Source: Prorocentrum cordatum (Eukaryota > Sar > Dinophyceae > Prorocentrales > Prorocentraceae). Taken from it: a stretch of 64,000 bases of DNA. Position numbers and translations under genes: made by a program. The DNA is taken from contig CAUYUJ010001381.1 in assembly GCA_963575745.1 (NCBI GenBank), positions 418,768 through 482,767 on the forward strand, in the 5' to 3' direction. The notes under the pieces are model-generated. The model saw only the letters and a program-made list of their open reading frames with translations, had not been told where the DNA came from and ran no database searches. Shown here piece after piece: positions 32,580 to 45,519 of the stretch (positions are counted from its first letter, which is position 1; every line of letters begins with the position of its first letter).

Positions 32580-32760
32580 ATAGTAGAGTAGAGTAGGAGT
32601 GGTAGTAGGAGTAGAAGCAGGAGTAGGAGTAGGAGTTGGTGTAGGATTAGGTTTAGGAGTAGGAGGAGTAGGAGTAGGAGTAGGAGTATGTGGAGGAGGA
32701 GGAATCGAGTAGAGGATAATAGAGTAGAGTAGAGCAGGGTCGGATAATAGTCGAGTCAAG
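32580..32760 (+). repeat. TAGGAG/TAGAG-type short repeat
   Basis: AGTAGGAGTAGGAG and GTAGAGTAGAG units, related to 26720-26840. Confidence 0.75.
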
Positions 32761-32859
32761 CTAGCCAGCTCGAACATACGAGCATGGCATGCTTATTCCC
32801 ACCCGCCCTCCCACATCATATCAGACACTATGGGCATAGCGGAAGGTGTGAGCCGGAAA

Positions 32860-33340
32860 AGTGTGTTGCGCCCAAGCGGGAGCGCAATCTTTCCCAAATA
32901 TGTGTTCGGCGCCGAAGCGAGAGCGCCATTTCGCCACTTTGCGGGTGTGTGCGCCGCCTTCCATTTCCTGCCACACATTTTGCAGCGCGAGAGATGCATT
33001 TCGCACGGTCGCGCGCGGTCCCGCACAAGACAAATTGACGAGCGAAAAACGTGCGCCGCGCCCAAGCGGTAGCGCAACTTTCAGGAATATGTGCCGGTGC
33101 CCAGATCGACATTTCGCCACTTTGCGCGGGGTGTGCGCCGCGTCCCACTTCTGCAAGCGACAAATCTGCGCCGCGCCCGAGTGGGAGCGCAATTTTCCGC
33201 CAACATGTGCTTGGCACCGAGGCGAGAGCGTCATTTCGCCACTTCGCGTGGAGTGTGCGCCGCGTCCCTCACCTGCCAACAAATGTGCAGCGTCGGCGAC
33301 AGAGCGTCCGTGTTGAGAGGAAGAACATGGATTTTGCATT
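32860..33340 (+). repeat. ~115-190 bp tandem repeat, three units
   Basis: The words GCGCCCAAGCGGGAGCGCAA, GCGAGAGCGYCATTTCGCCAC and GGTGTGCGCCGCGTCCC recur in order at about 32868, 33055 and 33172. The first unit carries an extra ~70 bases. Confidence 0.75.
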
Positions 33341-33354
33341 GGTTTTCGCACATC

Positions 33355-33720
33355 AGGGATCGAGTAGAGTAGGTTCGGGTAGGATCAGGCAGGGTAGGAT
33401 CGAGTAGAGTAGGGTGTAATAAGGCAGAGTCGAGTCTGGTAGGGAACATGGTAGTGTAGGGTTGTCATCGAAAAATAGAGTAGAGTATCTTAGGGTAGAT
33501 GAGAAGAGTTTATAGCAGAGCCGAGTAGAGTACGAGTAGAGTAGAGTAGGAGTATACATGAGCAGGACACAGTCGAGTAGGCTATTGTAGGATAGCGTAG
33601 GGTAGAGTCGGGCAGAGCAGATTCGGGCAGGGAAGAGTAGATAATTTTATGCAGATTTTAGAGTAAAGCCCGGTAGAACTCAGTAGCGTACAGTGGAATA
33701 GAGTGGGACTTCCGTACACT
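33355..33720 (+). repeat. TAGAG/TAGGG short-repeat block
   Basis: Long degenerate stretch of GAGTAGAGTAGGGTAG-like words with drift increasing to the right. Confidence 0.7.
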
Positions 33721-34414
33721 CCAGCCCACTTAATTTCAGTCTTCTGATCAATTTTGAGTCTGCGCTGGATGATATCATGTCAATACTTTGTCTCTATTCG
33801 GCTGCCTGTGGCAAATCCCACCACCGTACTAGCGCAGAACTTAGTGCGGCGACTTCGAGCATCGAAGGCAGTATCACCTGTGACCTGTAGTCTCTGTGCC
33901 TTGAGAGGTTCTCACAGGGGGCTGTCTGGACCGTATCGAGGCTGTCTTGGGCTCCTGTGGGGCCCTTTGGTGGTCCTCTTGGGGCCATCGTGGGCTTTTC
34001 TGGTGCTGTCTTGGACGTCTCAATTACCAGCGGCTATACAGATGCGGGCGGATTGCTTCCAACATTTCTTTGTTGGAGATGGTTCCGCGGGCTCACGGTT
34101 GCACGGGTGGATTACGGGCTTATGTCATTGAGTTTATCTCCAATGTTTCATTCTTAAAGTTCGATGCTTCTAAGATTTGCACGGCTTGAAGGCGATCGCT
34201 TTCCAAGTCGATCGTTCCCGCTTCGGCGTCCCGCGAACGTGATTCAGCTCTTCTAGAAACAAGCCCGGCGGCGGGCGATTCCCCTCTCGCAGTTCGCTGT
34301 GCTGGCCGAGGCAGGGCAGGAGAAGTGCATACTTGTTTCTGAACGCTCCCCGCTGAGCAGAGCAGACAGGGCATGCTTCTTTCGGGGCTGTGGGCCATTG
34401 TCATGGTGCTGCAG
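33721..34414. other. Spacer; short CTTGGGGCC patch
   Basis: No gene was recognised. GGGCTCCTGTGGGGCCC and CTCTTGGGGCCATCGTGGG at 33947-33990 belong to the CTTGGGGCC word family. Confidence 0.35.
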
Positions 34415-34786
34415 GTCGCTCTGGTGCCGATCAACATCCACACTGACCGCGCGAACATTCTGAGTGGAGTGGAATGCGGAGCCGAGTGACACACTCGACC
34501 CGATTCGCATTCGGCCGATCTCTGGCACCGCCCCTGGCATCTTATCCAGGAGCTGGGTGTCATTTCGCCTGCATGCGCAAGCCTGACCAACGTAAAGGCT
34601 CACGCCACGTCTGTCGAGAGGCAGGCAATGGGACAGCGCATATTCGCGGGTAGCTCATCCGCAGACATGTCTGCGAAGCGCGGGGCCTCGTCTGTCCAAC
34701 ACCCCGAGTGGGATCAGCAGGCTTACAAGGCCCGCTACCACCGCCTCGGCGATCTCAGCCGCGAGGCGGAGGATACAAAGAAAACG
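34415..34786 (+). pseudogene. RNase H domain relic of a non-LTR element
   Basis: Frame 2 reads VALVPINIHTDRANILSG, then after an in-frame TGA (34487-34489) SADLWHRPWHLIQELGV, TNVKAHATSVERQAMGQRIF and SSADMSAKRGASSVQHP, with a stop at 34787. The Asp in IHTD, the DLW helix, the VKAHAT segment and the final AD(x)SAKRGA match the order of a type I RNase H as found in retroelements. The first catalytic Asp region lies further upstream and was not found. The internal stop and missing N-terminus mark it as a relic. Retroelement RNase H normally follows the RT, so it probably belongs to a different, truncated element than the RT relic 0.5 kb downstream. Confidence 0.55.
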
Positions 34787-35239
34787 TAGTATGTCCTTCT
34801 GGATGTGCTGGCGGTCCAAGCAGCGACTGTCTCTTCCGAGGCGTTCGACACCCCATCGGCCACTGCGCCGCCCGCGGGGGATCGGGCCTCCTGGTAGATA
34901 CAACTGGCTGGGGTCAAGGGGCATTAGCATGTAGTCAGGGCCAGCCACGTGGTCCGCAAGAAATGCTGCCGCGTCGCGCAAAGAGCAGTGGCACGGACAG
35001 ATTGCCAAGTTGCGAATGTTGGCGAATGTGCGCACGGCCAATGATAGGTTAAATTGATTGTGGGGTGGACAGCGCCCCATGACAGGGAAGCCTTTCATTC
35101 AACGGGCGTGTGGGCGTATCCCCACCGGCGCGAGTCGTTGGGGGAGTGGATCCGCCAATGTTTCTGGCAAACCCAGCTCTAGCATGCGAGCTTGCTTTAT
35201 CGCCAAGGTAGTGCCAAACTGGTCCTTCTCCTCCCTCTC
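34787..35239. other. Spacer between RNase H and RT relics
   Basis: Weak protein-like fragments with stops; probably decayed retroelement sequence. Nothing is assignable. Confidence 0.3.
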
Positions 35240-36235
35240 CTCCTTTCCTCCTTCTCCTCCCTCCTCCTCCCCTGTCGCAGGTGACGCTGCCATGAAGGTG
35301 CTGATGCAGGAGTGGGGAGCGCTGTGGATCCATCCTGACAGAACAGGGGACGCGGACCCCCTGCAGTGGACTCCTGGCGCCCACGGCGTGTGGAAGGACC
35401 TCCCGCCCATCACCATGGACGCCCTTGACCACGTGTTGGCCTCGTACGGTGATGGCACAGGCCTCCGATGGGATCGCTTGCACACGCGGCAGCTGCGCTG
35501 GCTCCCGCCCCACTACCGCGAGCCATCCCTGGACATAATGCGTGCTTGGGAAAGGAAGCCAACAAGATGTCCAATGTGGCTGTCAATTGTCCAATGTGGC
35601 TACTGGGGGGGAGGCCAATCATCCTGGCGAGCCTCTGGACGTGGGTGTGGTCTAAGCTGCGGCAGTCCATCGTTGCCGAGTGGGAACACAGAACCGACCA
35701 GTCTTTCCGCTGGGGAGCGGCAAATCGCTCCTGCGAGGAGGCTGGTTTTGTGCACAACATGATGACGGCCTTCGAGAAAAAGACAGGCCTGGTGTCTAGC
35801 ACGCTGGCGATCGACCTCACGAAGTACTACGAGCTGATCAGCCACGACGAGCTCTACGACCAGGCGGTCGAGACAGAGTTCCCGATGGTGCTCCTCAAGG
35901 CCGTGTGTTCCAGCTACCGCCTGCCTCGCAAGGCGACGCTGGGCAAGGGAGTGGGGCCGACGATCGAGGCCAACGGCACCACTGCAGCTGGCTTCTCGAG
36001 TGCGGCGGGCGTGGGGAATGTGCTGACATACGCGCTGGTGCGCAGCATCGAATCCAACGAACCCGCTCGTGAGAGCACAGAGCCTTGCCACGTCGTCACC
36101 GTGCTTCGTGCTCTTTGCGCGGCATGGACACAGTTGCCGCCCCGATATTTTCGCCGCGCGCGAAGATGGGGCGGTTGGAGCTCCCACCCCGCGAGTCCCC
36201 TGCGCGCACGAGGGGCGGGGGCGAGCTCGGGCTGA
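35240..36235 (+). pseudogene. Second non-LTR reverse transcriptase relic
   Basis: Frame 3 (about 35285-35590) contains MDALDHVLASYGDGTGLRWD and LRWLPPHYREPSLDIM, resembling the region just upstream of the RT fingers in dinoflagellate LINEs. Frame 2 (about 35595-36110) contains GGRPIILASLWTWVWSKLR, then LVSSTLAIDLTKYYELISHD and PMVLLKAVCSSYRLPRKATL. These correspond to the RPI motif, the catalytic-Asp motif (LAIDLTKYYE, with Asp and aromatic residues in place) and the next helix. The later ADD box was not found; sequence after about 36110 has no match to it. The frame change and lost C-terminal half make this inactive. Confidence 0.6.
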
Positions 36236-37127
<892 letters not shown>

Positions 37128-39712
37128 GGGCTGCTGTGGTACTTGCGTTGCTACTAGCAATTACTTTTCATCTTGCGCGGGGGCATCCAGCCACAAAGAT
37201 ATCCGTGCCACGTTTGACCATCTCAGAGCTGAGGACACCCTGGACGACCAAGGTATTCTGCCAGCACCAGGCTTCCTAGAATTGGGACGAGCGATGCAGC
37301 CTGTTCCTGCAATGTCTGCATGACGCCTTGGGGGCCAGGGCGCAGCGCGGGATATCTTTCGGAATGCTGCGCCAATTCCACTTAATGAGCTACCGATGAT
37401 GCTAGGCGCCATGCCGGACGACGAGCCCGTGGCGCACACGTTCCTGGACGCGGAAGTGCAGAAGGCGCACGCGACCATAGAGTCGAATGGCGGAGAACCT
37501 GATTCGGCGGAAGAGTACGCGTTACCCACATGCGCCATGAAGGTGGCCATCGGGGTTCTAGAAGGAACCATGTCCAGTATCTGAACCCCCCCTCGACGCG
37601 CCCCGATGATGAGGAGATGGCGTCGGTGGAAGCTGACGCCGAGCACGCGTCGGCGCATGCGGACGTGTCGCCGCCCCCCGTCCTAGGGCGCGGCATATTC
37701 TCCCAGCGCGCAAAGGGGGGTCTCCTCCGGGAAACAAACGACACAGCGTTGTCGCAGCGTGGAATGAAGGATCGGCATATCCAAAGGAAGTCTGCGTTGT
37801 CAACGATTTGTTGGGTGCCCCGCGCCATCGCGAAGGCGGCGCTAGCCGAGCGTTGCTCAGAGAAGGCCCTGCTTCCACTGTGCGCCAGAACGCGCGGCGT
37901 TGAGGCGACCTGGCCCCAATCGGCGCTCGACAACTTTCCAAAGTTGTCGCCGTCGTTGAGGGGGATTGGGTTCAGCTGCGCGCCGACGCCATGTGTCCGA
38001 GGCGCAAGCTGCCCGCCGATCTCAAGTCAACAGCCCAGAAGCGAACGCTGCTTCTCCGGGGCGCCTTGCCCCCGCGAGCGAAGGCGGCGGGCTATGATTT
38101 TAACCGGGCCCGAGTCCGCCAGGCTATCGACACCTGGGCGCCGGGCTTCCTCACTCTTTAGGAGATTGCAATCCTCGTCTTGGGGGGGGGGCTTCAGCGG
38201 GGCAGAGCGCCCATGCAGTTCGGCAGCCCGAAGCAACGTTCGGGGCAGAGTCGCGCCTCATTTGCTGACCGGTGGGGCGGAGGCGCCGCGTGGCGGGAGT
38301 CGATCCAAGCTGAGAAATGCTCTGCCGCATTTTAAACGTCGGCCCGAATGAGGGGTCGACGGTGGTGCGCGTGGGCCGATATGCGATGCGCGAGCCGTCG
38401 ATCACATTATCCCCCCCGAAACTCGCGTGGCCAGATGCCGGGCCGAATGTCCCGCGCAGCGAGTCAATGCAACGGCGCGCTGCTCAGAGGCGCACCGCGA
38501 GAGTTGCTCTGGGTGGAGGCTCGAGGGGGGCTGCGGATTTACGGCAGGCAGTTAAATGGGCCAGCGGCGGCGAATTTATTTGCATGCGCGTCTGAAGCAG
38601 ACGCGGCTCAGCCGAACGCGCGCTTAGCCAGCCGCCACAGTGCCGCCCGTTGAGCAGCGGGCGTCGTCGCCCAGTGCACCTGGCATGGCGGCCCAGTTGT
38701 CCGAGGGTCAACGCCGGCCGCCGTGGCCGGTGGCGGTGGCCTTGCGGAGGCGCAAGGCGACGCTGCGCCTGCGCCAGCGAAAGCCGGTGCTGCGCCGGAT
38801 CGGTAGAGTCTGGATATCGCAGATGTTCCGCTGATGGTGCTAAAGTTCGCAAAGTCTTTTCCGCCCGCCAGGAGAATCGGCGGCTGACCGTCGGGGGGGC
38901 CGCGCTCCCCGTCAGCTTTGCCGCGCAGCAGGCCTGCCCACGAACCTAAACCTTAGGCGTCGCAGCATGGGGGGCATGAGTCGCAGGCGCGCGGGCCCAG
39001 GTGGCACCCGCGGCCGCCGGGTCGTCAGGGCCGTGCCGAAGCGAAGAACTGGGGGCAGGCTGCGGCCTCGAGCACTGGGCACCCTGCGGTTGCGCTCCAG
39101 CCCGCGAGGGGCGCATGCTTGGAAACCGACCGTCCGCGGGAGAATCAGCCCTTCTCCACGCGCAGGGGAATGATGTGTGGCGCAGCGGGCGGAACGCAGC
39201 GGGTGAGTAATCGCGGCGGTGGGTGCCGTCGCCAAGCGTCGGCGCATGCTGACGCCAGTCCTACTGCCCATGTCTTCGCCCTTCTTTTCTTCCCGTCTTG
39301 TCCCCTCGCGCCGCCGCGGAGCGATGGCATTGCAGTCCATCGCCTCCCCGCCCTCTCTGGACTGGGTGCTCCGCGCCCGCGAAAACCTCGACGCGACCTT
39401 CCCCGTGAAATTATTGTGCTACTTGTTCTAAGCCAGGGTCGAGCGCGGCCGCCCCGCGCCAGTTGGGGGCGGGGCGTCTTCTTCAGCCTCCCGCCCCCGT
39501 GACAATTTGAGCGTTCTTGTTTGGTCCTGGGTTCCGCCCTCGGCATTTTTTCCCAACCCTCCTGCGTTGGGTACTCGTTTTGAATAGAGCACTGCTCGCG
39601 CGTCTTCCTTTCTCCTCCTTCCCGCCTCGTTCCTCCTTTCCTCTTCCCCCCTGCATCTCACCTTGCTCGTCGCCGCGTAACAGCTTGCCTCCTGCCTGGT
39701 CATCCCTGTGCG
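37128..39712. other. Long region without assignable gene
   Basis: A short ATG frame at 37396-37584 (62 codons; MMLGAMPDDEPVAHTFLDAE...) has fairly ordinary composition but no recognisable family. Other frames on both strands are Arg/Ala/Pro-rich chance frames. No clear tandem repeat was seen. Confidence 0.3.
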
Positions 39713-40915
39713 GGGCTGCGATCTGTGAAACTGTCGCCACTTTCGAGGGCTGCTGGGGTGACCAGCGGAGTGAGCCCCCACGGGGACTCAGATTAGACCT
39801 CGCCATCTCTGGGGGGTGGCTGCGATCTGTGAACCTGTCACCACTTTCGTGGGCCGCTGGTGGGTCCAGCGGAGTGAGGCACCACGGGGACTCAGATCAG
39901 ACCTCGCCATCTCTGGGGGGCTGCGATCTGTGAAACTGTCGCCACTTTCGAGGGCTGCTGGTGGGTCCAGCGGAGTGAGGCACCACGGGGACTCAGATCA
40001 GACCTCGCCATCTCTGGGGGTGGCCGCGATGTGTGAAACTGTCGCTACTTTCGAGGGCTGCTGGTGGGTCCAGCGGAGTGAGGCACCACGGGGACTCATA
40101 TTAGACCTCGCCATCTGTGGGGGCTGCGATCTGTGAAACTGTCGCCACTTTCGAGGACTGCTGGTGGGTCCAGCGGAGTGAGGCACCACGGGGACGGGGA
40201 CTCCGATTAGACCTCGCCATCCCTGGGGGGGCTGCGATCTGTGAAACTGTTGCCATTTTCGAGGGCTGCTGGGGGGCCCAGCGGAGTGAGGCACCACGGG
40301 GACTCAGATTAGATCTCGCCATCCCTGGGGGGCTGCGATCTGTGATGTGAAATCGTCGCCACTTTCGAGGGCTGCTGGGGGGCCCAGCGGAGTGAGGCCC
40401 CACGGGGACTCAGATCAGACCTCGCCATCTCTGGGGGGCTGCGATCTGCGAAATTGTCGCCACTTCCGAGGGCTGCTGGGGTGACCAGCGGAGTGAGCCC
40501 CCACGGGGACTCAGATTAGACCTCGGCATCGCTGGGGGGGGCTGCGAGTTGCGAAATTGTCGCCCGTTTCGAGGGCTGCTGGGGGGGGGCAGCGGAGTGG
40601 GGTACTCAGATTCGACCTCGCCATGCCTGGGGGACTGCGATTTGCGAAACCGTCGCCACTTTCGATGGCTTCTGGGGGGCCAGCGGAGTGGGTCCTACGC
40701 AGACTCAGGCTCGACTTCGCCATCCCCGAAGGGCTGCGATCTGCGAAACTGTCGCCACTTTCGAGGGCTGCTGGAGGGCCCAGCGGAGTGGGGACATATT
40801 CGGATTCATATTAGACCTCGCCATCCTGGGGGGGCTTCGATCTGCGAAACTGTCACCACTTCCGAAGGCTGCTGGGTGGCCCAGCGGAGTGACGTCATAC
40901 GCGAGCCTGGGGCTT
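39713..40915 (+). repeat. ~102-bp minisatellite, twelve units
   Basis: The unit starts with GGCTGCGATCTGTGAAACTG, continues with GTCGCCACTTTCGAGGGCTG and the core CCAGCGGAGTGAGGCACCAC, and ends with GACCTCGCCATCTCTGGGG. Starts lie near 39714, 39820, 39919, 40023, 40125, 40230, 40332, 40437, 40540, 40635, 40734 and 40835. Divergence increases toward the right-hand units. Confidence 0.9.
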
Positions 40916-41930
40916 TAATCCTCGTTCTTTCGATCGTCGTCCTGTGAGCCGTGCAATGCGTGCGCATCCCATGTAGTTTGCACAGCAATTCACATCGCCT
41001 ACACTATCGCTGTTCCTGCTAATGTTGGCCTACTCCTCTTGCCACTTGATGCACGTGGGTTGGGTACGTCGCAGGGTATTTTTTTCGGGTGGGGGGCTTA
41101 GGTTGCGCTCGTTCCTAAGGCCCCCCCCTGTTAAAGGCTATTTTGCCCCGCCCCTTGTTGTCGGCGCATTCCATTTTGAGAGCGAGCCCCCCTTTGGGTT
41201 TCGGGTGCCCACGGCCCCGCCTGGGCGTTTCTTTTCTTCGCCTTCCGTCTCCCCCGCCCACCCTGTGGTCGAAGAGCTGATTCGGTGTTGGCTTGCGTGG
41301 GCGACCGCCATAACATTTGCGCCGTCGAGCGGTGCGGACAGAAAGGCGCGCGCGGCTGTGCACGCGCTCTTCGTCGTCGTTGTCTCCTCGGCCCACTGCA
41401 ACGGTTATGCTGATAAATATAATGGCCGTCGGAGTTTCAAGCGTGTTTCTTCGGGTCTTTCCGGGGCGCTTTCGAGGGCCTTTTTGGAGCAGTTCCGGGG
41501 ACTTTGGGTGCCTTTACGGGGCCTCTCGGGGCCCCCCTTTGGGCCCCCTTTGGGGTCCCCCTTTGGATCTCGGGGCCCCCCTTTGGCCCGAAAAGTGATG
41601 CGACGAGCCGCGGCGTGGCCCAGAAGGCGCGCGACAAGCCTCGGGAAATTTCGGAATTCGGTGCCCGGGCCCCTTGAAGACTTCTCAGGAGTGGGGATTG
41701 AGGTTTCGAAGATTGTGCCCGTGACCGGAGGGCGCGATCACTCTGTCCCCAGCGGCGCGGTGGCGGATGGTTATTTGAGCGAACTCAGCCGCATTGACGG
41801 GCGAGCCGAGGCCCATCTACATTAAAGGGTGTTTGGTTCAAAGGCCATTCTCATTCGATCCTTAGAACCATTCTGAACACCAGGGGTATCGGATGTTGGG
41901 GGGGCAGGAGCAGGGCGAGCAGGGGGATTG
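40916..41930. other. Spacer; one low-quality 267-codon frame
   Basis: An open frame at 41022-41825 is mostly Pro/Gly/Arg-rich and runs through a GGGCCCCCTTTGG short repeat (41520-41590). I do not regard it as a gene. Nothing else was recognised. Confidence 0.35.
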
Positions 41931-41991
41931 TGACGATGATGTAGCTGATGATGACAATGATGACGATGATTACGATGACGATGATGCTGAC

Positions 41992-42076
<85 letters not shown>

Positions 42077-42095
42077 CTCATGATGGTGATGATGG

Positions 42096-42130
<35 letters not shown>

Positions 42131-42560
42131 GTGATGGTGATGTTGATGGTGATGATGATGATGGTGATGTTGATGGTGATGTTGATGGTGATTCTGGTGA
42201 TTGTGGAGATGTTGGTGGTGATAGTGGTGGTGAGGGTGATGGGGAGGGTGTTGATGGTGGCCATGATGACGGCGGCCGCGGCGACGACGGCGACGCGACG
42301 GCGACGGCGACGGTGCCGACTACGAGGACGAGGCTTAGGAGGAAGAGAGGGAGGAGGAGGAGGAGGAGGAGGAGGAGGAGGAGGAAGAGGAGGAAGAAGA
42401 ATAATAACCAGAAGAAACATAATAATAATAATAATAATAATAATACGAAGAACAATAATAATAAGAAGAATAAGCAGAACAAGAAAAAGAAGAAGAGGAG
42501 GAGGAGGAGGAGGAGGAAGGAGAGGAGGAGAAGGAGGAGGACGACGACCACATCGGCGAC
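41930..42560 (+). repeat. (GAT)n, then GAG/AAT/AAG triplet tract
   Basis: A nearly pure GAT run (41990-42070) in a longer degenerate GAT/GGT tract to about 42250, then GAC, GAG, AAT and AAG triplets to about 42545. Frames with poly-Asp, poly-Met or poly-Ile are artefacts. Confidence 0.9.
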
Positions 42561-42715
42561 GGAGGTGGCGACTACTGGGGCGCCGGCGCCGGCGGCGGCG
42601 GCGACGACAGGCGGCGACGACGGCGCGCTCCCCCTGGCAGGCTCGTGGCCTTGGACGCCGCGGCGGCTGCCTCCAGGCGCGCGGGCGCTGTCGCCGCCAC
42701 CGCCACCGCCTCTCG

Positions 42716-42822
42716 GCGGCCCTTCCGCGGCCCTTCGGCAGCCCTTCGGCGGCCCTTCGGCGGCCCTTCGGAGGCCCTTCGGCGGCCCTTCGGCGGCCCT
42801 TCGGCGGCCCCCCGGCGGCCGC
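42716..42822 (+). repeat. 11-bp tandem repeat CGGCGGCCCTT
   Basis: About nine copies of GGCGGCCCTTC with single-base variants. Confidence 0.85.
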
Positions 42823-43064
42823 TTCTGCAGTCCCACGGCGGCCTCTCACGCGGCCCTCAGGCGGCGTGCGGCCGCCGCGCGTGCGCGCGCTGGTCGGCGG
42901 CCTCGTCATTCGTCGGCACCGTTCGTTCGTCGTTTCGTTGCGTTTATCCGTATCCGTAAGGGCTTCGCCCCATGCCGCTGACCCCCTGTCTCGGAGAATG
43001 GGAGATGCAAAAGCTAAATCATGAGGTCTGGGCTCCGCCGTGAAGGAGTGTCAGGACCTATTTG

Positions 43065-43550
43065 TTTTTCGACCCTGACCCCGCCGATCTGCGTGAGGGG
43101 TGCCACCGGATTTCAGGAATGTGGCAAGTCCCACTTGTTTTTGGACCCTTAGCCCGCCGATCTGCGTGAGGGGTGCCACCGAATTTGAGGAATGTGCCAA
43201 GTCCCATATGTTTTTGGACCCTGACCCCGCCGATCTGAGTGAGGGGTGCCACCGGATTTCAGAAATGTTGCACATCCCCTGTGTTTTGGGACCCTTAGCC
43301 CGCCGATTTGCATGAGGGGTGCCGCCGAATTTCAGAAATGTGGCACATCCCCTGGGTTTTTTGACCCTGACCCCGCCGATCTCCGTGAGGGGTGCCACCG
43401 AATTTCAGGAATATAGCACATCCCATGTGTTTTTTGACCCTGACCCCGCCGATCTCCGTGAGTGGTGCTACAGAAGTTCACACATGTGGCAAATCCCTTG
43501 TGTTTTTGGACCCTGACCCTACGGATCTGCGTGAGGGGTGTCAATTCTTA
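43065..43550 (+). repeat. 73-bp tandem repeat, seven units
   Basis: CCCCGCCGATCTGCGTGAGG-type unit starts recur at 73-base spacing (about 43079, 43152, 43225, 43298, 43371, 43444, 43517). Each unit also carries a GGTGCCACCGAATTTCAG word and a GTTTTTGGACCCT end. The constant spacing indicates few indels. Confidence 0.9.
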
Positions 43551-45500
43551 CCCCCCCAGAAATTCTGAGAACCCTGCCAGGGCGTGGCAGTTCTGCTGGT
43601 TTGGGCTCCCCCCCCTCGCGCGTTCATCAACAAGGAACAGTAAGCAGCAATAAGCATAACTGTAACAGTGGGAACTGGAAGCTGCAACTGGTACAGGGAG
43701 CAGCACATTCCCGGCCTACAGCCTGGTGGCCCCGCAAGGGGGCCGGCGGATTGTTTTCGGCGGTCGTTTGTTTTAGTTTATCGTGAATGCCCTCCTCCTC
43801 CGCCCACTTAATGCGGTCGCCCTCCGCCTCCCTTCCCCCACGTACCGCCGGACAAGTGGTACGCCACGGCCCGGGCTACTAGAGCGCGCCTGCGGATTGC
43901 TTCTGAGGCGCTGCGACGGGAAAGTCTTCGTTTGCCGTCGCAGTCGTTCGTCGCCTTCGTCGTACTTACTCGTTGCTCGTCGTTCGTCGTCGGTTCCAGG
44001 CCGCTAAGGAGGAGGGTGGCCTTTGAAGGGGAAGTTGAGAGTCAGCAAGAGGGACGTAAAGAGGCCACAAAAGTGCCGCAAGAGTTCCAAAAGAGAACGA
44101 GGCACCCATATGGCCGCGCGAGAGCCTCATGACGGACAGGAGGACAGGAGGATGAGGAGGAGGGGGACGAGGAGGTGGAGGAGGAAGAGGAGGAGGAGGA
44201 GAAGGGCGAGGGGAATGATGAGCCCCAATTTCCCCCCTCATTGTTTTCTTCCAGCCATTCGCATCCTCCTCATCCTTACTCCTACGTTTCCTCCTTTCGC
44301 TTCTCCTCATCACCATCGCCATCCTTATTTCTTTTCCTCCTCCTCCCGCCCCTCCCTCGTTCCTTTTGTTCTTCCCTCCGCACTCGTCCATCATCCCTCC
44401 TCTGTTGCTCCCTCCTCCCCGCACTCCCCCTTTCTCCGTCTCCCAACCTTGTGCCCCCTGCCCCTTCCCTTCCCTTCCTTTGGCTGGTCGGGAGCGCGAG
44501 GGCGGGGGGGGCAGCAGACGCGGGGGATACATGCTTACAGTCATGTCTACTTGTATGTAGTTGTACACACTTTGCCCTAGCTCGAGCACCCAGTTGCGCC
44601 TTCGGCGACGAACAAGTTGGCTTCGCAACCCACGGCTCGTTTTTATTCGGGCACGGGCCCTCTTCCCCGTCTTACGCCGGGTTCCAAGACAGGTGGAAAT
44701 TGAGCGCGCGCGAAGCGCGCGATCGGTGGCTTTTGTGTTTACACAAGAATTCCTAGACATCTAAAAGCGTGCGAGTCTACGCGCGCGCGGGAATAGTTGT
44801 TCGATGTGGGCGTTGCTTGCAGGGGGCGACACGTGGGGAACCCGAGCGCTTCGTGGCCACTCTGGCGCTCCAGATGTGGCCTGGTATCGGCGCGGTCCCC
44901 CGAAACGCCGGCTTCGCAATACCCCACGTGGTGGAACTGGGCCGACGGTTCGGCCAACGCCCGCGCTGCGTTTTTGGGGGAGCGCGCCGGGCTCCGGCCG
45001 GATCTGGCGCCTGGGAGGGGCCCAAGAGCCCTCGCTGCTACTCGCTTCCCGTCCCCTACCGCAGCGCCGCCGACGTCGAACATGTAACCCCGCGCGCCCA
45101 GACCCTCCAGAAGTTCGGCCTCCGAAGGACCGCCTTCGGGCCCCGGGACCATCAAACCTGGATCCGAGGCGAGAGTTTACCCCCAGGGGGAGGGGCCGGG
45201 ACGTCTGAGGCAGCGGGCCTGAAGAACCACATCGTCGGAGGTTTGGGTGCCCCGACCTCCGACGTCGTGATGTTTCCCAACACATGGGCCCCCGTAGGTC
45301 CGGACTCCTTCCCCAGGGCCGTCACCCCGGGCCGGTTCTGATGGGGCCCGGTCAGAGTCAGGGCCCCCAGAGGGCGAAAGTTGCCAAATGCCTTCCGTCG
45401 CGATTTTCTGCGCGACGCAAGGAGGGCTGGGGACGTCGAGCATTGCTGCGTCCCGAGTCGAAGCCCGAAAACGGCCCCCAGATGCCAGACTCGGCGAGAA
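43551..45500. other. Region without supported gene
   Basis: TC-rich low complexity at about 44255-44480 and a GAG/GGA tract at 44145-44215. Several frames on both strands between 44760 and 45580 are long but mutually overlapping, with Arg/Pro/Gly composition and no motif. Confidence 0.35.
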
Positions 45501-45519
45501 GCGCGGAGGTTCAGACGAT

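Noticed and set aside
41893-43024. ~360-codon frames in three overlapping phases
   Set aside because: They translate GAT/GAG/AAT microsatellites into poly-Asp, poly-Met or poly-Ile; there is no protein signature.
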